Below, piece after piece: positions 46,201 to 53,959 of a DNA stretch of 64,000 nucleotides (position 1 is the stretch's first letter; every line of letters begins with the position of its first letter). The notes beneath the pieces are model-generated. The model was given only the letters and a program-made list of their open reading frames with translations. It did not search any database and had not been told where the DNA came from. The position numbers were made by a program, and so were the translations under genes. The stretch is from Bacteroidota bacterium (GTDB lineage: Bacteria > Bacteroidota > Bacteroidia > Cytophagales > Cyclobacteriaceae), in assembly GCA_023417785.1 (NCBI GenBank), contig JAEZEH010000062.1, forward strand, positions 62,001-126,000, written 5' to 3'.

Positions 46201-47748
46201 CATCTCTTCCGTCAGTGCCTTGCGGAAGTCCTCCCACAAATAGGCTTGCATGCTGGTCTCCCCGTTCTGCTTCTTGTGCGGGATCTTTCCGGGTGTCGCG
46301 GTCCGGCCAGACAACTCCAGGTGACCCCCGACGCTTAATTTCGTTTCTCCTACTTTCTTATAAATCTTCCATTTGGTATGAACTTCCAACACAGCGTCCT
46401 TTACGAATGTTGGGTTCTCGCTCGACCCGAAAAACATATACCCACCGCGCTTCACCGCAAACAACAGCAACGAATACACCCGTTGCTGCAAAACGGGATT
46501 CATGTAAATAAGCATATTCCGGCAGCTGACAAGGTCGTTCTTAATGAAAGGTGGATCCTTTATAATGTTGTGATTGGCAAAAACGATCTGCTTGCGAATC
46601 TTTGGAATAATCGCAAATGATTTTCCGGAGCGAATGAAATACTTACCGAGAATTTCCGGGTCAAGGTCTTTCTCTATACTCTCAGGATAGAGGCCGCGAC
46701 TGGCAATTTCAATATTAGAGGCTTCGATATCGGTTGCGAAAATCTTTACATCCAGTAGCTTATTCTGCTTTTCAAGGATTTCGTTGATGATGATCGCAAT
46801 AGAATATGCCTCTTCTCCGGTGCTACAGGCCGCGACCCAAACCTTTAGTGTATCGCCAAAATCTTTCTCGTCAACGATCTCCGGAATAACGTTTCGCTGG
46901 AGATATTCAAAGGCGCCCTGATCACGGAAGAATTTTGTTACCCCTATAAGGAAATCGTGTCCAAGCTGTTTACATTCCTCCGGGTCTGTTTCAAGATGGC
47001 GAACATAGGATCTGATATCTCTAAAATTCCCGCGCAGCATTCGCCGTTGAATCCGTCGAATGATGGTCGGAGTCTTATAATAATTGAAATCAAATCCTGC
47101 CACGCGGTGAATCAAAAGAAAAACCTTCTGAAGCAATTCGTCATCCACGGTTTTCTCCAGCTGAATGTCGGCGACTTTTGGTTCGGAATAGTTCATTACC
47201 TCTTCATACATTTCGGCGGGGGCGAGCACAAAATCAACATTACCGGAATTGATGGCGCTGTTGGGCATGCCGTCAAACTTCGCCGTTTGAGGGTCTTGTA
47301 CGATTACCAGTCCCCCTTGCCTCTTTATTTCCTCAATGCCCTTTGTGCCATCAGTGCCTGTCCCGGAAAGGATTACTGCAATAGCATTTTCCTTTTTTTC
47401 CTTAGCAAGTGAATACAGGAACACATCGATAGCGTTGTTGGGTGCCTTCAGCGATCCTTTTTCTTCGAGGAAAATTTTGTCGCCGCGGATGGTAATGAGT
47501 TTATTGTTGGGGATCACATAAACACAACTCTTTTCAATCGCAGTATTATTCTCCGCCTCAAATACCCTCATATGTGTGTGCCGCGACACCAGTTCCACCA
47601 GCAGACTTTTGTAGTCAGGTGAAAGGTGCTGTATGATGACATATGAAACATTCTGATGTTCGGGCGTATTGTCAAAGAACTCATGAATCGCCTCAAGCCC
47701 ACCCGCTGAGGCCCCTATCGCTACTATATGATGTCTTCCGGAATCCAT
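43222..47748 (-). CDS. CheB-CheR-multi-PAS histidine kinase fusion
   Basis: A 1508-residue protein from ATG 47748 (MDSGRHHIVAIGASAGG). Domains: CheB methylesterase (about 1-185; Ser14 in GASAGG, His in IIQHLSPDYKS, Asp in GTGTDGTKG), CheR methyltransferase (about 205-470; SAM motif VWVAACSTGEEAYS), a segment possibly PAS-like (about 500-600) and a coiled coil with repeated NEELQSSNEEL (about 636-703). Then come four PAS-like segments (about 705-810, 825-930, 980-1090 and 1110-1215), HisKA with ASHDLQEPLRK (phospho-His about 1266) and HATPase (about 1365-1480; NLISNSLKF, GIGFEEKF and GTGIGLAI). It lacks an attached receiver and transmembrane spans. It starts 15 bases after the bphP stop and overlaps the receiver gene. 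Proposed as the kinase output of the photoreceptor. Confidence 0.94.
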   Translation of the reverse strand: MDSGRHHIVAIGASAGGLEAIHEFFDNTPEHQNVSYVIIQHLSPDYKSLLVELVSRHTHMRVFEAENNTAIEKSCVYVIPNNKLITIRGDKIFLEEKGSLKAPNNAIDVFLYSLAKEKKENAIAVILSGTGTDGTKGIEEIKRQGGLVIVQDPQTAKFDGMPNSAINSGNVDFVLAPAEMYEEVMNYSEPKVADIQLEKTVDDELLQKVFLLIHRVAGFDFNYYKTPTIIRRIQRRMLRGNFRDIRSYVRHLETDPEECKQLGHDFLIGVTKFFRDQGAFEYLQRNVIPEIVDEKDFGDTLKVWVAACSTGEEAYSIAIIINEILEKQNKLLDVKIFATDIEASNIEIASRGLYPESIEKDLDPEILGKYFIRSGKSFAIIPKIRKQIVFANHNIIKDPPFIKNDLVSCRNMLIYMNPVLQQRVYSLLLFAVKRGGYMFFGSSENPTFVKDAVLEVHTKWKIYKKVGETKLSVGGHLELSGRTATPGKIPHKKQNGETSMQAYLWEDFRKALTEEMVFAALYVDQHFDIREAIGNYERILVLPKKTLRLNVLRMVPQSISVILNSAVNRAWKSHENVVLKNVRYQNDEGNYNIDILIRPSSEVSGCALLVFSNLYKVEENIGPHPYVPGGEGVEYVRTLENELIEAKNNLQIVVEDLETVNEELQSSNEELLSANEELQSSNEELQSLNEELHTLNTEHQLKIKELLELNDDLNNYFRSTDIGQIFLTADLRIRKFNPASARMINFIESDLGRPITHISTNIKYGNLISDIQHVIETNDTLEREVQLVNGKNLLMRVLPYVTRNNENEGVIITFVDITIVTNLNNIIRGVFNSSQSAIFAFQAVRDKNFSITDFSILAANHAAGGFLQFGNDALIGKSIKRDIPLMAMNGMFEKYIQVVTDDRALHTDLYFENSAAWYEVSAVKMTDGLVATFTNITDKKLAEQRLKKNYIELVSAKDTLKRLNTDLELKVKERTRELSLSEERFRMVSQATNDAIWDWNLVDSKVWWGEGLHKIFGYAADEDTSSRGFWVRNIHPDDREAAQSSIQRVINSSQTQWSLEYRFRKNDGTYAHILDRGYVIQDEYGTPYRMLGSMMDLTDLRRAEAEISSNIQQREFLAESMPLIVLTADADMTVNFINREFTEYTGLSVKHALGDGWHSVIPGEDLGLLLTHWKKAINTRKGFEKEIRMQHHSGGYQWSLFRAKPRLEKGKELLSWVITIIDINAQKVLNETLERKVKERTEELQRINEALESSNHDLQQFASVASHDLQEPLRKIHMFSKLVRDKHIAALPDDAKTYLEKIMQSSGRMKSIITNVLNFSRLSADDNHFEIVDLEDIVSDILEDLEIIIRERNATISVDSTHQLEVIRGQIRQVFQNLISNSLKFSKPDVPPVITITSEIVDKRSFTSRKSKEGGYCRISVKDNGIGFEEKFTENIFALFHRLHSKDRYEGTGIGLAIVKKIVEKHSGIITANSVAGEGATFTIVLPVLQQAKKREDAFYDEANTSGR

Positions 47749-47763
47749 AAAAATCACGGCATG

Positions 47764-49269
47764 CTAACTCAAAAATTCATAAATAAAACCGGGCAGATTT
47801 TCGGCGGCGGCCACCTCGTCGGGGTGCCAGGGCAATGAAGTTCCCAGTACCTGTTCCTGCCATCTTTTGAACGAGTTTCTCGGATGGTAGTTCCCCGACC
47901 CTTCTTCAAACTGTATCCGCTCTTCAGGGTTACCGCCCCAGTTGATAGTTTTCACGACCTCCTGTCGAAACAGAATCAAATAATCATCGCGGTTCGCGTC
48001 AATCGGGATAACCAGTATTCCGCTGGCTATCTCTTTAAAATCGCGGCTTTGATCGTATTCGGCGGGAAGACTGTCAGTATAGAATACCTTTCTTAACTGT
48101 CGCGCATGCAGCCACAAAACCAATTCATCCAGCTGTTCTTCATTTGGAATAGTACCCTTCACGTACTTTTTTCCTCCCAGGATTACAACCGCGCCCTGCG
48201 CACTGAACAACGACAGCAGATCAGGATTCCCATTAAGCAGAGTCGAATGCAGATTGTCGTTACCATGGTGATACGCCTGCTCCATCATATTCTTGTATTG
48301 TTCCTTTGTCAGCAGGCTGAACTGATGAAGGTCATTCCTTCCAATACTCGTAATTCGCGCCGAAATAATATTCGCCAGCATCTCGAACACTGCCAGCATC
48401 TCGAAACTCAGCTCTTTCGGAGTTCGATGATGGCAGGCGATCAATCCCCACAAGGAATCTCCGCACAGAATCCGCGTTGACATCGAAGACATTATTCCCA
48501 TATTCCTGAGATATTTAAGATGCACCGCTGCAACACTCCTCAGGTTACAATCCGACAGATCCAGGAAGGATTGGATCAGCGGATTGATAACCGGATAAAG
48601 TTTCACAGGCTTATAGTCACGTGTGGGGATAAAACGGAACGCATTGTGCTGGTATAGCATTCTGGCTTGCCGGGGCACGTCCGACGCAGGAAAAGTATAA
48701 CCCTTATAGGATTCCATGCCTTCTTCCATTTCCTCGGCAATCACCGTTCCGTTCCACGCGCGATCAAAACAGTATATTATTACCTTATCGAACCGGGAGA
48801 TGCGCTTCAACTGAACAGCACAAACCTCGGCAACGGCCTGAACAGTTGAAGCATCCTGACTCAGACTCATTCCGTATTTTATTTCCTGGTAAACACTCAA
48901 AAATGGGAGTTGTTTACTTTCTTCATAAGGCGTTAAATCAATTTCAACCATCAGATAGTCCGCCTTCTTATGCACAAGGGTGAGAAATGAACGACCGTTG
49001 ATCCGCCAAACGGAAGGAATTTTATCTTTGGTCTCCGGTAACGATTCGTTGAAATGCTGATTGGTAAAAGGATTCAAAAACTCCTCGAGCTTTCTGTTGA
49101 TAAGATCCACGAATGGAACACCAAATAATTCGGAAGCGTTTTCGCTCAGCTGAATTATAGTACCGTCGGACTGGCGGATGACCAGTAGAGCCCCGTACGG
49201 CTGGATGAGATTGATTAACCGGATGGGTAAACTTCCGCAAAATTCGGAATCATAGCTCGGCCTGTTCAT
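47764..49269 (-). CDS. bphP: Bacteriophytochrome photosensory core (PAS-GAF-PHY) without output domain
   Basis: A 501-residue protein from ATG 49269 (MNRPSYDSEFCGSL). Cys11 sits 11 residues ahead of IQPYGALLV, exactly where bacteriophytochromes attach biliverdin. GAF motifs: YTFPASDVPRQARMLY (Asp197) and RSVAAVHLKYLRNMG (His250), with GLIACHH. PHY tongue: NWGGNPEE and HPRNSFKRW (the PRxSF motif, about 463-467). The chain ends about 35 residues after the tongue, so no kinase, GGDEF or other output is present. The upstream gene makes biliverdin and the downstream gene is a kinase. Start overlaps bphO by 20 bases. Red/far-red sensing is inferred; the Tyr in IQPYG replaces the usual His. Confidence 0.93.
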   Translation of the reverse strand: MNRPSYDSEFCGSLPIRLINLIQPYGALLVIRQSDGTIIQLSENASELFGVPFVDLINRKLEEFLNPFTNQHFNESLPETKDKIPSVWRINGRSFLTLVHKKADYLMVEIDLTPYEESKQLPFLSVYQEIKYGMSLSQDASTVQAVAEVCAVQLKRISRFDKVIIYCFDRAWNGTVIAEEMEEGMESYKGYTFPASDVPRQARMLYQHNAFRFIPTRDYKPVKLYPVINPLIQSFLDLSDCNLRSVAAVHLKYLRNMGIMSSMSTRILCGDSLWGLIACHHRTPKELSFEMLAVFEMLANIISARITSIGRNDLHQFSLLTKEQYKNMMEQAYHHGNDNLHSTLLNGNPDLLSLFSAQGAVVILGGKKYVKGTIPNEEQLDELVLWLHARQLRKVFYTDSLPAEYDQSRDFKEIASGILVIPIDANRDDYLILFRQEVVKTINWGGNPEERIQFEEGSGNYHPRNSFKRWQEQVLGTSLPWHPDEVAAAENLPGFIYEFLS

Positions 49270-49819
49270 GTTCACTCAACCAGTAATAAAATGTTCGAAA
49301 TGTCTGAAGTGCTCCTGTTATCACTTCCGTTTCCTGCTCAGAAGAATATGGTTCCTGAAGAACCCGCTTGAAAGAACTCCACATCGTATCAACGTCATCG
49401 CCATAGCTTAGAAAAAAAGTAAAGCCCGCATCCACGTCGAGTTTTCGCGAAATCAGTTGTGCTATAATTCGACCGCCAAGGGTGGATCCTTCCAGAACAT
49501 ACAGCACACCAAGGGCCGAATGAAATGAAGTCACTTCCGGAAGGCGGGCGCAAAGAACAGGTTGTTGATAATCCGGGACGTGAAACGCAATGTCGTCAAG
49601 AATTCTCGCGGCCTTGCGCCGGTTGAAAAAGTCCGCTGCGGACTGGTTCTCGAAAACACACGCCAACTTATTTTCCACTGCTGAATAGTAACCATATAGC
49701 ACCGAAAGCAGCGCCACATAATCAGGAACGTGGGCTATGGCCGATATCCGGTCAAGCAATTTCTTCTCCAGCAACGCATGGTCTTTTCGCGTTTGCTCCT
49801 TCAATTGAATGTCTAGCAT
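49250..49819 (-). CDS. bphO: Biliverdin-producing heme oxygenase of the bacteriophytochrome operon
   Basis: A 189-residue protein from ATG 49819 (MLDIQLKEQTRKDHALLEKK); a TTG four codons earlier is possible. His14 in TRKDH is the proximal haem ligand. GVLYVLEGSTLGGRII, with the distal-helix Gly-rich motif, is diagnostic of BphO-type heme oxygenases. It opens haem to biliverdin, the chromophore of the phytochrome encoded next; the genes overlap by 20 bases. First gene of the bph unit. Confidence 0.94.
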   Translation of the reverse strand: MLDIQLKEQTRKDHALLEKKLLDRISAIAHVPDYVALLSVLYGYYSAVENKLACVFENQSAADFFNRRKAARILDDIAFHVPDYQQPVLCARLPEVTSFHSALGVLYVLEGSTLGGRIIAQLISRKLDVDAGFTFFLSYGDDVDTMWSSFKRVLQEPYSSEQETEVITGALQTFRTFYYWLSEHEQAEL

Positions 49820-50305
49820 CTCAAAACTCAACCTTAATTCTCAGGTACCCAATATGATCAATTCCTCTTAGTACACAAATAGCCGGTTTTGACGAATGCG
49901 ATTTTTCTTCGGAACTGATTTCAAAAATTTTTTAGGATGGATAGGAAAAAATAGGTGCCATTGGTTTTGCTGCCAGCTCTCCACATTGCCACAAGAACCG
50001 CGTTCTCAGGAGGACAGCGGGATTGCAATAGATGCCGCATACAGGTAGGTAAGCGGGCTCAATTGTAAATAGTAATACCGTAAAAACTATCAAAACAAGA
50101 CTTATGCAATACGGTCGGGGAACGTGAAATGAGCGACTCGCAACCATTCCAAGTCCCCGTCACACACACATAGGTCCTTCACCCGCTGCGACGCTTATTG
50201 GAGATAATGACTGTCGCTGAATTGGTGACCATCGGATAGAGTGGGCGGATAAGCTCAGGGACTCTCCAAAAATTGGCTGGATTCCCGGGCACTGTTTATC
50301 CTGCC

Positions 50306-50411
50306 GCCTCCGGGTGGTCACACCCGAGAGCCATCAGTACGGATCGCGTTACCTAAGTTGGTTGGGTTCCTTCTTTATCCTTCAGCATCCGGGTGGTCAC
50401 ACCCGGGAGGC
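50306..50411. repeat. Duplicated hairpin unit (REP-like)
   Basis: The 20-mer TCCGGGTGGTCACACCCGGG at about 50390-50409 recurs with one change about 80 bases earlier (50309-50328, ending CCCGAG). Each copy folds into a 6-7 bp stem, CGGGTG/CACCCG, around the loop GTCA. The words TTGGTTGGGTTCC and TTGGGTTGGTTCC after the two copies also look related. Confidence 0.7.
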
Positions 50412-50460
50412 CAGGCGGATTGGGTTGGTTCCTGAGCACGTCAACTCTCTCAAGCCCTGA

Positions 50461-50552
50461 CAAACAGGCAACAGGCATCAGGCAACAAGCAACAGGCAAC
50501 AAGCAACAGGCAACAGGCAACAGGCAACAGGTAAACCGGCAACAGGCAACCG
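50461..50552. repeat. Heptamer tandem repeat
   Basis: About twelve copies of a 7-base unit, CAACAGG with variants CAACAAG and CATCAGG, interrupted by TAAACCGG near the right end. It stops right before the 3' end of the DUF4407 gene (50555). The unit contains no stop in some frames, so it looks translatable, but no gene is attached. It could be prone to slippage. Confidence 0.88.
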
Positions 50553-50554
50553 GT

Positions 50555-51607
50555 CTAGCTTTTTCGAAGCGCCTCATCAAGACGCTGACGCACGAAAGCT
50601 TCCTCCTCCGTGGTAAGGTCGCGAGCCGTTTTCCTCGCATCGGCGCTGGTTTTGGCCAACTGTTCCGTCTCATGAACCGCAAACCGAAACTCCTCAACCT
50701 TGAGCAGGTTATCGTAAGGACCACGAGGCGATATCAGTTTCACAAGAACCGGAACGGTTTCAAGAACGATAAGCAATAGCATAATGAAGAAGCTTGCCAT
50801 CCAGATAGGGCTACTGGTTGCCTTCACGCGGGCAAGGGCCTCCATTCTGGCGGCGAGTCCGTTTCGCTTGGTAAACTGAAGATTATGAAGCTCTGCCTGG
50901 CGAAGTGAATCGTTCACCTGAATATTTCGCTGAAGCTCTGCAATGGCACCGCTATTCTGGTTCCGAACTGCCTCTGTTTCGGCTTCAGCCTTTTCAGCGT
51001 CTTGTTTCTTCAACTGATATATCGGGCCGAGATTTTTTACGCGGCTTCCGCCCGTGCCATCCGCCTCCTCCCTGGCAACGCGCAATAGTTCGTCCCGTTT
51101 CTGCTCTTTGTCACGTATGGCGTTCTCAAGAATTGTGATTTCGTTTTGCAGCACAGTTTCCCGGCCCTGGTACCTTTTCCGAACTTCCTCCTCCTGGCTC
51201 GCAAACGCCTGCTGTTCCATTATCACTAACTCAGGTTCGATTTCCTTTTGAAAAATCCGCAGCTCGAGGGGCTTTGCGATTACTATTGAAATGACAATTG
51301 CTATGAGGACCCGGGGTAGTGCACTAAGTATCTCCCTGCCGGCACTTCCTTCCTTTCGCATACTGGAAACGATATAACGGTCCAGATTAAAAATCATTAA
51401 CCCCCAGGCAGCGCCAAGTCCTAGGGATACCGCATAACTGTCGAAAACTGTAAAAAAAGCAAACGAGGCCGACAGGAACGCGAACAAACCTGTGAAGAAC
51501 ACGGCAGCCCCTAACCCGGTATATTTGCTTCGCTCGGAAGGACATTGATCAAAAAGGTTCCGGTTCACTCCGGAACAAAAAATAAAAAAATCACCCAGAC
51601 GCTCCAT
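50555..51607 (-). CDS. DUF4407 domain-containing membrane protein
   Basis: A 350-residue protein. Three hydrophobic spans lie in the first 115 residues (starting at AAVFFTGLFAFLSASFAFF) and one near residues 280-300 (FFIMLLLIVLETVPVLV). Between them is a long charged coiled coil (about 130-255) with EEEVRKRYQGRE and EKAEAETEAVRNQ. This layout, with NLDRYIVSSMRK after the second span, is the DUF4407 family, whose function is unknown. Its stop touches the heptamer repeat. It has no same-strand partner. Confidence 0.88.
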   Translation of the reverse strand: MERLGDFFIFCSGVNRNLFDQCPSERSKYTGLGAAVFFTGLFAFLSASFAFFTVFDSYAVSLGLGAAWGLMIFNLDRYIVSSMRKEGSAGREILSALPRVLIAIVISIVIAKPLELRIFQKEIEPELVIMEQQAFASQEEEVRKRYQGRETVLQNEITILENAIRDKEQKRDELLRVAREEADGTGGSRVKNLGPIYQLKKQDAEKAEAETEAVRNQNSGAIAELQRNIQVNDSLRQAELHNLQFTKRNGLAARMEALARVKATSSPIWMASFFIMLLLIVLETVPVLVKLISPRGPYDNLLKVEEFRFAVHETEQLAKTSADARKTARDLTTEEEAFVRQRLDEALRKS

Positions 51608-51777
51608 AATAAAGCAAAACAGATTTACAAGCCTAAGTTATGCCAAACATTTATTCCGGGAATTTGCGACCCGGTGCGCCGGAAACCCGCTCCGTAATTT
51701 TATCAGTGTACAGATCTGAACAAGGCACTGTTCAGTAGTGTGACTGGCGATGGCATTTGATTTGAAGTTGAATCGGT

Positions 51778-52044
51778 ATGGCAGCATGTGATCCAATTCA
51801 GTTCAGCGGAATTACCCCTGAAATCTTTAACAAAATATCCGCGCAACTCGCCGGAAAGGGTTTCAACCTCTCCGGCCCCCGTGGCACCGTAAGCGGACCG
51901 TTCGGAATAGTAATTGAATATGACTGGAATGAAGCGTCGGGCGAAATCCGGCTTCAGGTGATTGAAAAAAGCTTCTTTGTGCCCTGTTCGCAGATCAAGG
52001 AACAGATAAACACGGCTTTTCAGAAATACGTGAAATCCGCCTGA
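51778..52044 (+). CDS. Conserved short protein of unknown function
   Basis: An 88-residue cytoplasmic protein (MAACDPIQFSGITPEIF) with a mixed alpha/beta look: FGIVIEYDWNEASGEIRLQV suggests a beta hairpin, followed by PCSQIKEQINTAFQKYV as a C-terminal helix. Similar short proteins are annotated as hypothetical in related genomes. No SD site. Monocistronic. Confidence 0.65.
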   Translation: MAACDPIQFSGITPEIFNKISAQLAGKGFNLSGPRGTVSGPFGIVIEYDWNEASGEIRLQVIEKSFFVPCSQIKEQINTAFQKYVKSA

Positions 52045-52097
52045 TGACTAAATTTCCGCCAGAACTTTCATTTTCGCCGTCATGTTGAGCAGTTTGT

Positions 52098-52105
52098 TAA
52101 CTTTG
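52098..52105 (+). promoter_or_regulatory. -7 element of the S8 peptidase gene
   Basis: TAACTTTG matches TAnnTTTG; start predicted near 52112, giving a short leader to the ATG at 52128. The -33 box is weak (TTTT at 52071-52074 with 23-base spacing). Confidence 0.45.
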
Positions 52106-52127
52106 TCTTAATCCTCGGATCGCCAAC

Positions 52128-53273
52128 ATGAAAAATCCCTTCCGGCTTCTGCTTATATGCATTGCGTTAACAGCTTGTGAAAAGGAAGAAGATCCGGATT
52201 CCAATATTGATGATTGTCTGACCACTAAAACGTCGAGCAATGGCTTGCCTGTTGCTGACCGGTATATAATTTCCTTACCTGCGGAAGACGAGAGTCGGAG
52301 CGGCCGCAAAAGTGAGAAGGCCCTGAAACTATTGTCCGATCACAGCCTCGACGAAGGTCGTATTCTTAATCATTTCCAGGGCGCGTACTCGAATTATGTG
52401 ATGGCTTTATCCGCTGAAGAGGCAAAACAGCTCGCCCGTGATCAGTCCGTCCTCTTCATTGAGCAAGACAGGGTGGTCTCAATGTGCGCCTGTTTCACGG
52501 TTGTCCAACCTGATCTGATTACCTGGAACGTTGACAAAGTTGGCTATGGCGACGGCACAGGTAAAACGGCATGGCTACTGGATACAGGTATTGATCTGGA
52601 ACATCCCGATTTAAACGTCGACGTTGCGCGAAGCCGGTCATTCGTTACTGACAGCCCCACGGCTCAGGACGAAAACGGACACGGAACTCACGTCGCCGGA
52701 GTAGTCGGAGCGTTAAATAACCGTATCGGAACTTTGGGCGTAGCGAGTGGTGCAAAACTTGTCGGACTTAAGGTACTCGACAATGAAGGGAATGGATTTG
52801 TCTCTTATGTTCTCGACGCCCTGGCTTATGTCGCGAAAAATGCCAAGGCGGGCGAAGTCGTGAACATCAGCCTTAGCGTTGAAGACTTGTCAGACATTCT
52901 GGACACCGAAATCGAAGCGATTGCAGCGAAAGGGATCTACGTAACTATCGCGGCCGGAAACGAAGCTGAGGAGGCTAATAAGTATTCTCCGGGGCGGACG
53001 AACGGAAAGAACATCTATACAGTGAGTGCCGTCGATAGCCTGGATCAGTTCGCGTCCTTTTCGAATTACGGGAATGATGTGATTGACTATGCTGCACCCG
53101 GCGTTCGCGTTCTGTCTACCTATATGGATGGACAATATGCTATCATGAGCGGCACTTCAATGGCCTCCCCTCATGTGGCCGGCTTACTTCTGATAAATAA
53201 AGGCAAGATTAATTCCAGGGGATTTGCATTGAACGATCCCGACGGAGTCGGCGACCCTATAGCGCGTAAATAA
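52128..53273 (+). CDS. S8 family subtilisin-like serine protease, predicted lipoprotein
   Basis: A 381-residue protein. MKNPFRLLLICIALTAC is a lipoprotein signal with the lipobox Cys at residue 17, so it should be membrane-anchored. Residues 45-115 look like an I9-type propeptide (ADRYIISLPAEDE and YVMALSAEEAKQLARD). The catalytic triad is complete: Asp in WLLDTGIDLEHPDL, His in NGHGTHVAGV and Ser in GTSMASPHVAG; the oxyanion Asn is in AAGNEAEEANKY. It ends shortly after the Ser helix and has no C-terminal sorting domain. Confidence 0.94.
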   Translation: MKNPFRLLLICIALTACEKEEDPDSNIDDCLTTKTSSNGLPVADRYIISLPAEDESRSGRKSEKALKLLSDHSLDEGRILNHFQGAYSNYVMALSAEEAKQLARDQSVLFIEQDRVVSMCACFTVVQPDLITWNVDKVGYGDGTGKTAWLLDTGIDLEHPDLNVDVARSRSFVTDSPTAQDENGHGTHVAGVVGALNNRIGTLGVASGAKLVGLKVLDNEGNGFVSYVLDALAYVAKNAKAGEVVNISLSVEDLSDILDTEIEAIAAKGIYVTIAAGNEAEEANKYSPGRTNGKNIYTVSAVDSLDQFASFSNYGNDVIDYAAPGVRVLSTYMDGQYAIMSGTSMASPHVAGLLLINKGKINSRGFALNDPDGVGDPIARK

Positions 53274-53526
53274 ACGCGACTCGCGTGATCAGTTCCCGTC
53301 AGCACTACCGGGCAATCTTTGAGAATGTTTTATGTACGAGAACGATTCTGGAAGGTGACGCCACTATTGTGCGCCGCGTTGAAAACGGTTGGACTGATGA
53401 ATGAGCTTTGGCAACTCAGTCTGCCACAGATGGATCTCCGGCAGAATAAAAAATACCGTAAAAGCAGGTTAGGAAAGTAGGTTAGGAAAAAAGTCGGCAA
53501 CGGCTAAACAAAATCCGGTAACCGGA

Positions 53527-53697
53527 TCAGTTCAGATTTATATACTTAAAGCTCTGCGCTAATTCAATAGTGAGTACCCTGTCAACGCGGACCAGTTTTT
53601 CCTGCAAATGCCCTAGACGGGATTCGAGGATTTCGATTCGTTTGCTCAGATTGAAAATCAATTTTACTTGTTCGGGGGTCAAACCATCTAAGTTCAT
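53527..53697 (-). CDS. Small helical protein
   Basis: A 56-residue protein from ATG 53697 (MNLDGLTPEQVKLIFNLSKR). It is almost entirely helical with heptad-like Leu/Ile spacing (IEILESRLGHLQEKLVRVD), so a short coiled coil. The open frame extends 67 codons upstream, but that part reads as non-coding. A TAnnTTTG element (TAAATTTG) lies just upstream at 53726-53719, supporting this start. No function known. Confidence 0.5.
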   Translation of the reverse strand: MNLDGLTPEQVKLIFNLSKRIEILESRLGHLQEKLVRVDRVLTIELAQSFKYINLN

Positions 53698-53718
53698 ATC
53701 AGTGTCTTTTGATGTATA

Positions 53719-53726
53719 CAAATTTA
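53719..53726 (-). promoter_or_regulatory. -7 element for the small helical protein gene
   Basis: TAAATTTG on the minus strand, about 22 bases ahead of the ATG at 53697. No clear -33 partner at normal spacing. Confidence 0.35.
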
Positions 53727-53959
53727 GCAGGGCCCAATACCGGTGCATACTAGACAGTTTGTATAAACTTACATGACTACGTTTTTCAATTAACCTCTGA
53801 CCTGAAGGTAAAAAGGGTATCCATTGGTATTGAAATAGTGCAAAAATGGATCGCTGGGGCAGCCCAACAGGAGAATGCCTGTCTGTCAGAAATTCCATTC
53901 AGCGAAAATTTCAACCGGTTTTACGAAAAATATCAGAAAATCCGTCATCCCGCTTTTAT

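Larger units (their letters stand above)
49820..50554. other. Intergenic region with duplicated hairpins and a heptamer array
   Basis: Holds the bphO 5' region (no clean TAnnTTTG on the minus strand), a pair of near-identical hairpin units around 50308-50411 and a heptamer tandem repeat at 50461-50552. No gene is supported in it. Confidence 0.7.

Noticed and set aside
43222..47748. Chemotaxis operon because of CheB and CheR domains
   Set aside because: No MCP, CheA, CheW or CheY of flagellar type is adjacent, and the domains are fused to PAS and histidine kinase parts next to a phytochrome.
50461..50552. Repeat array taken as a possible CRISPR
   Set aside because: The units are 7 bases in direct tandem with no spacers, and no cas gene is nearby.
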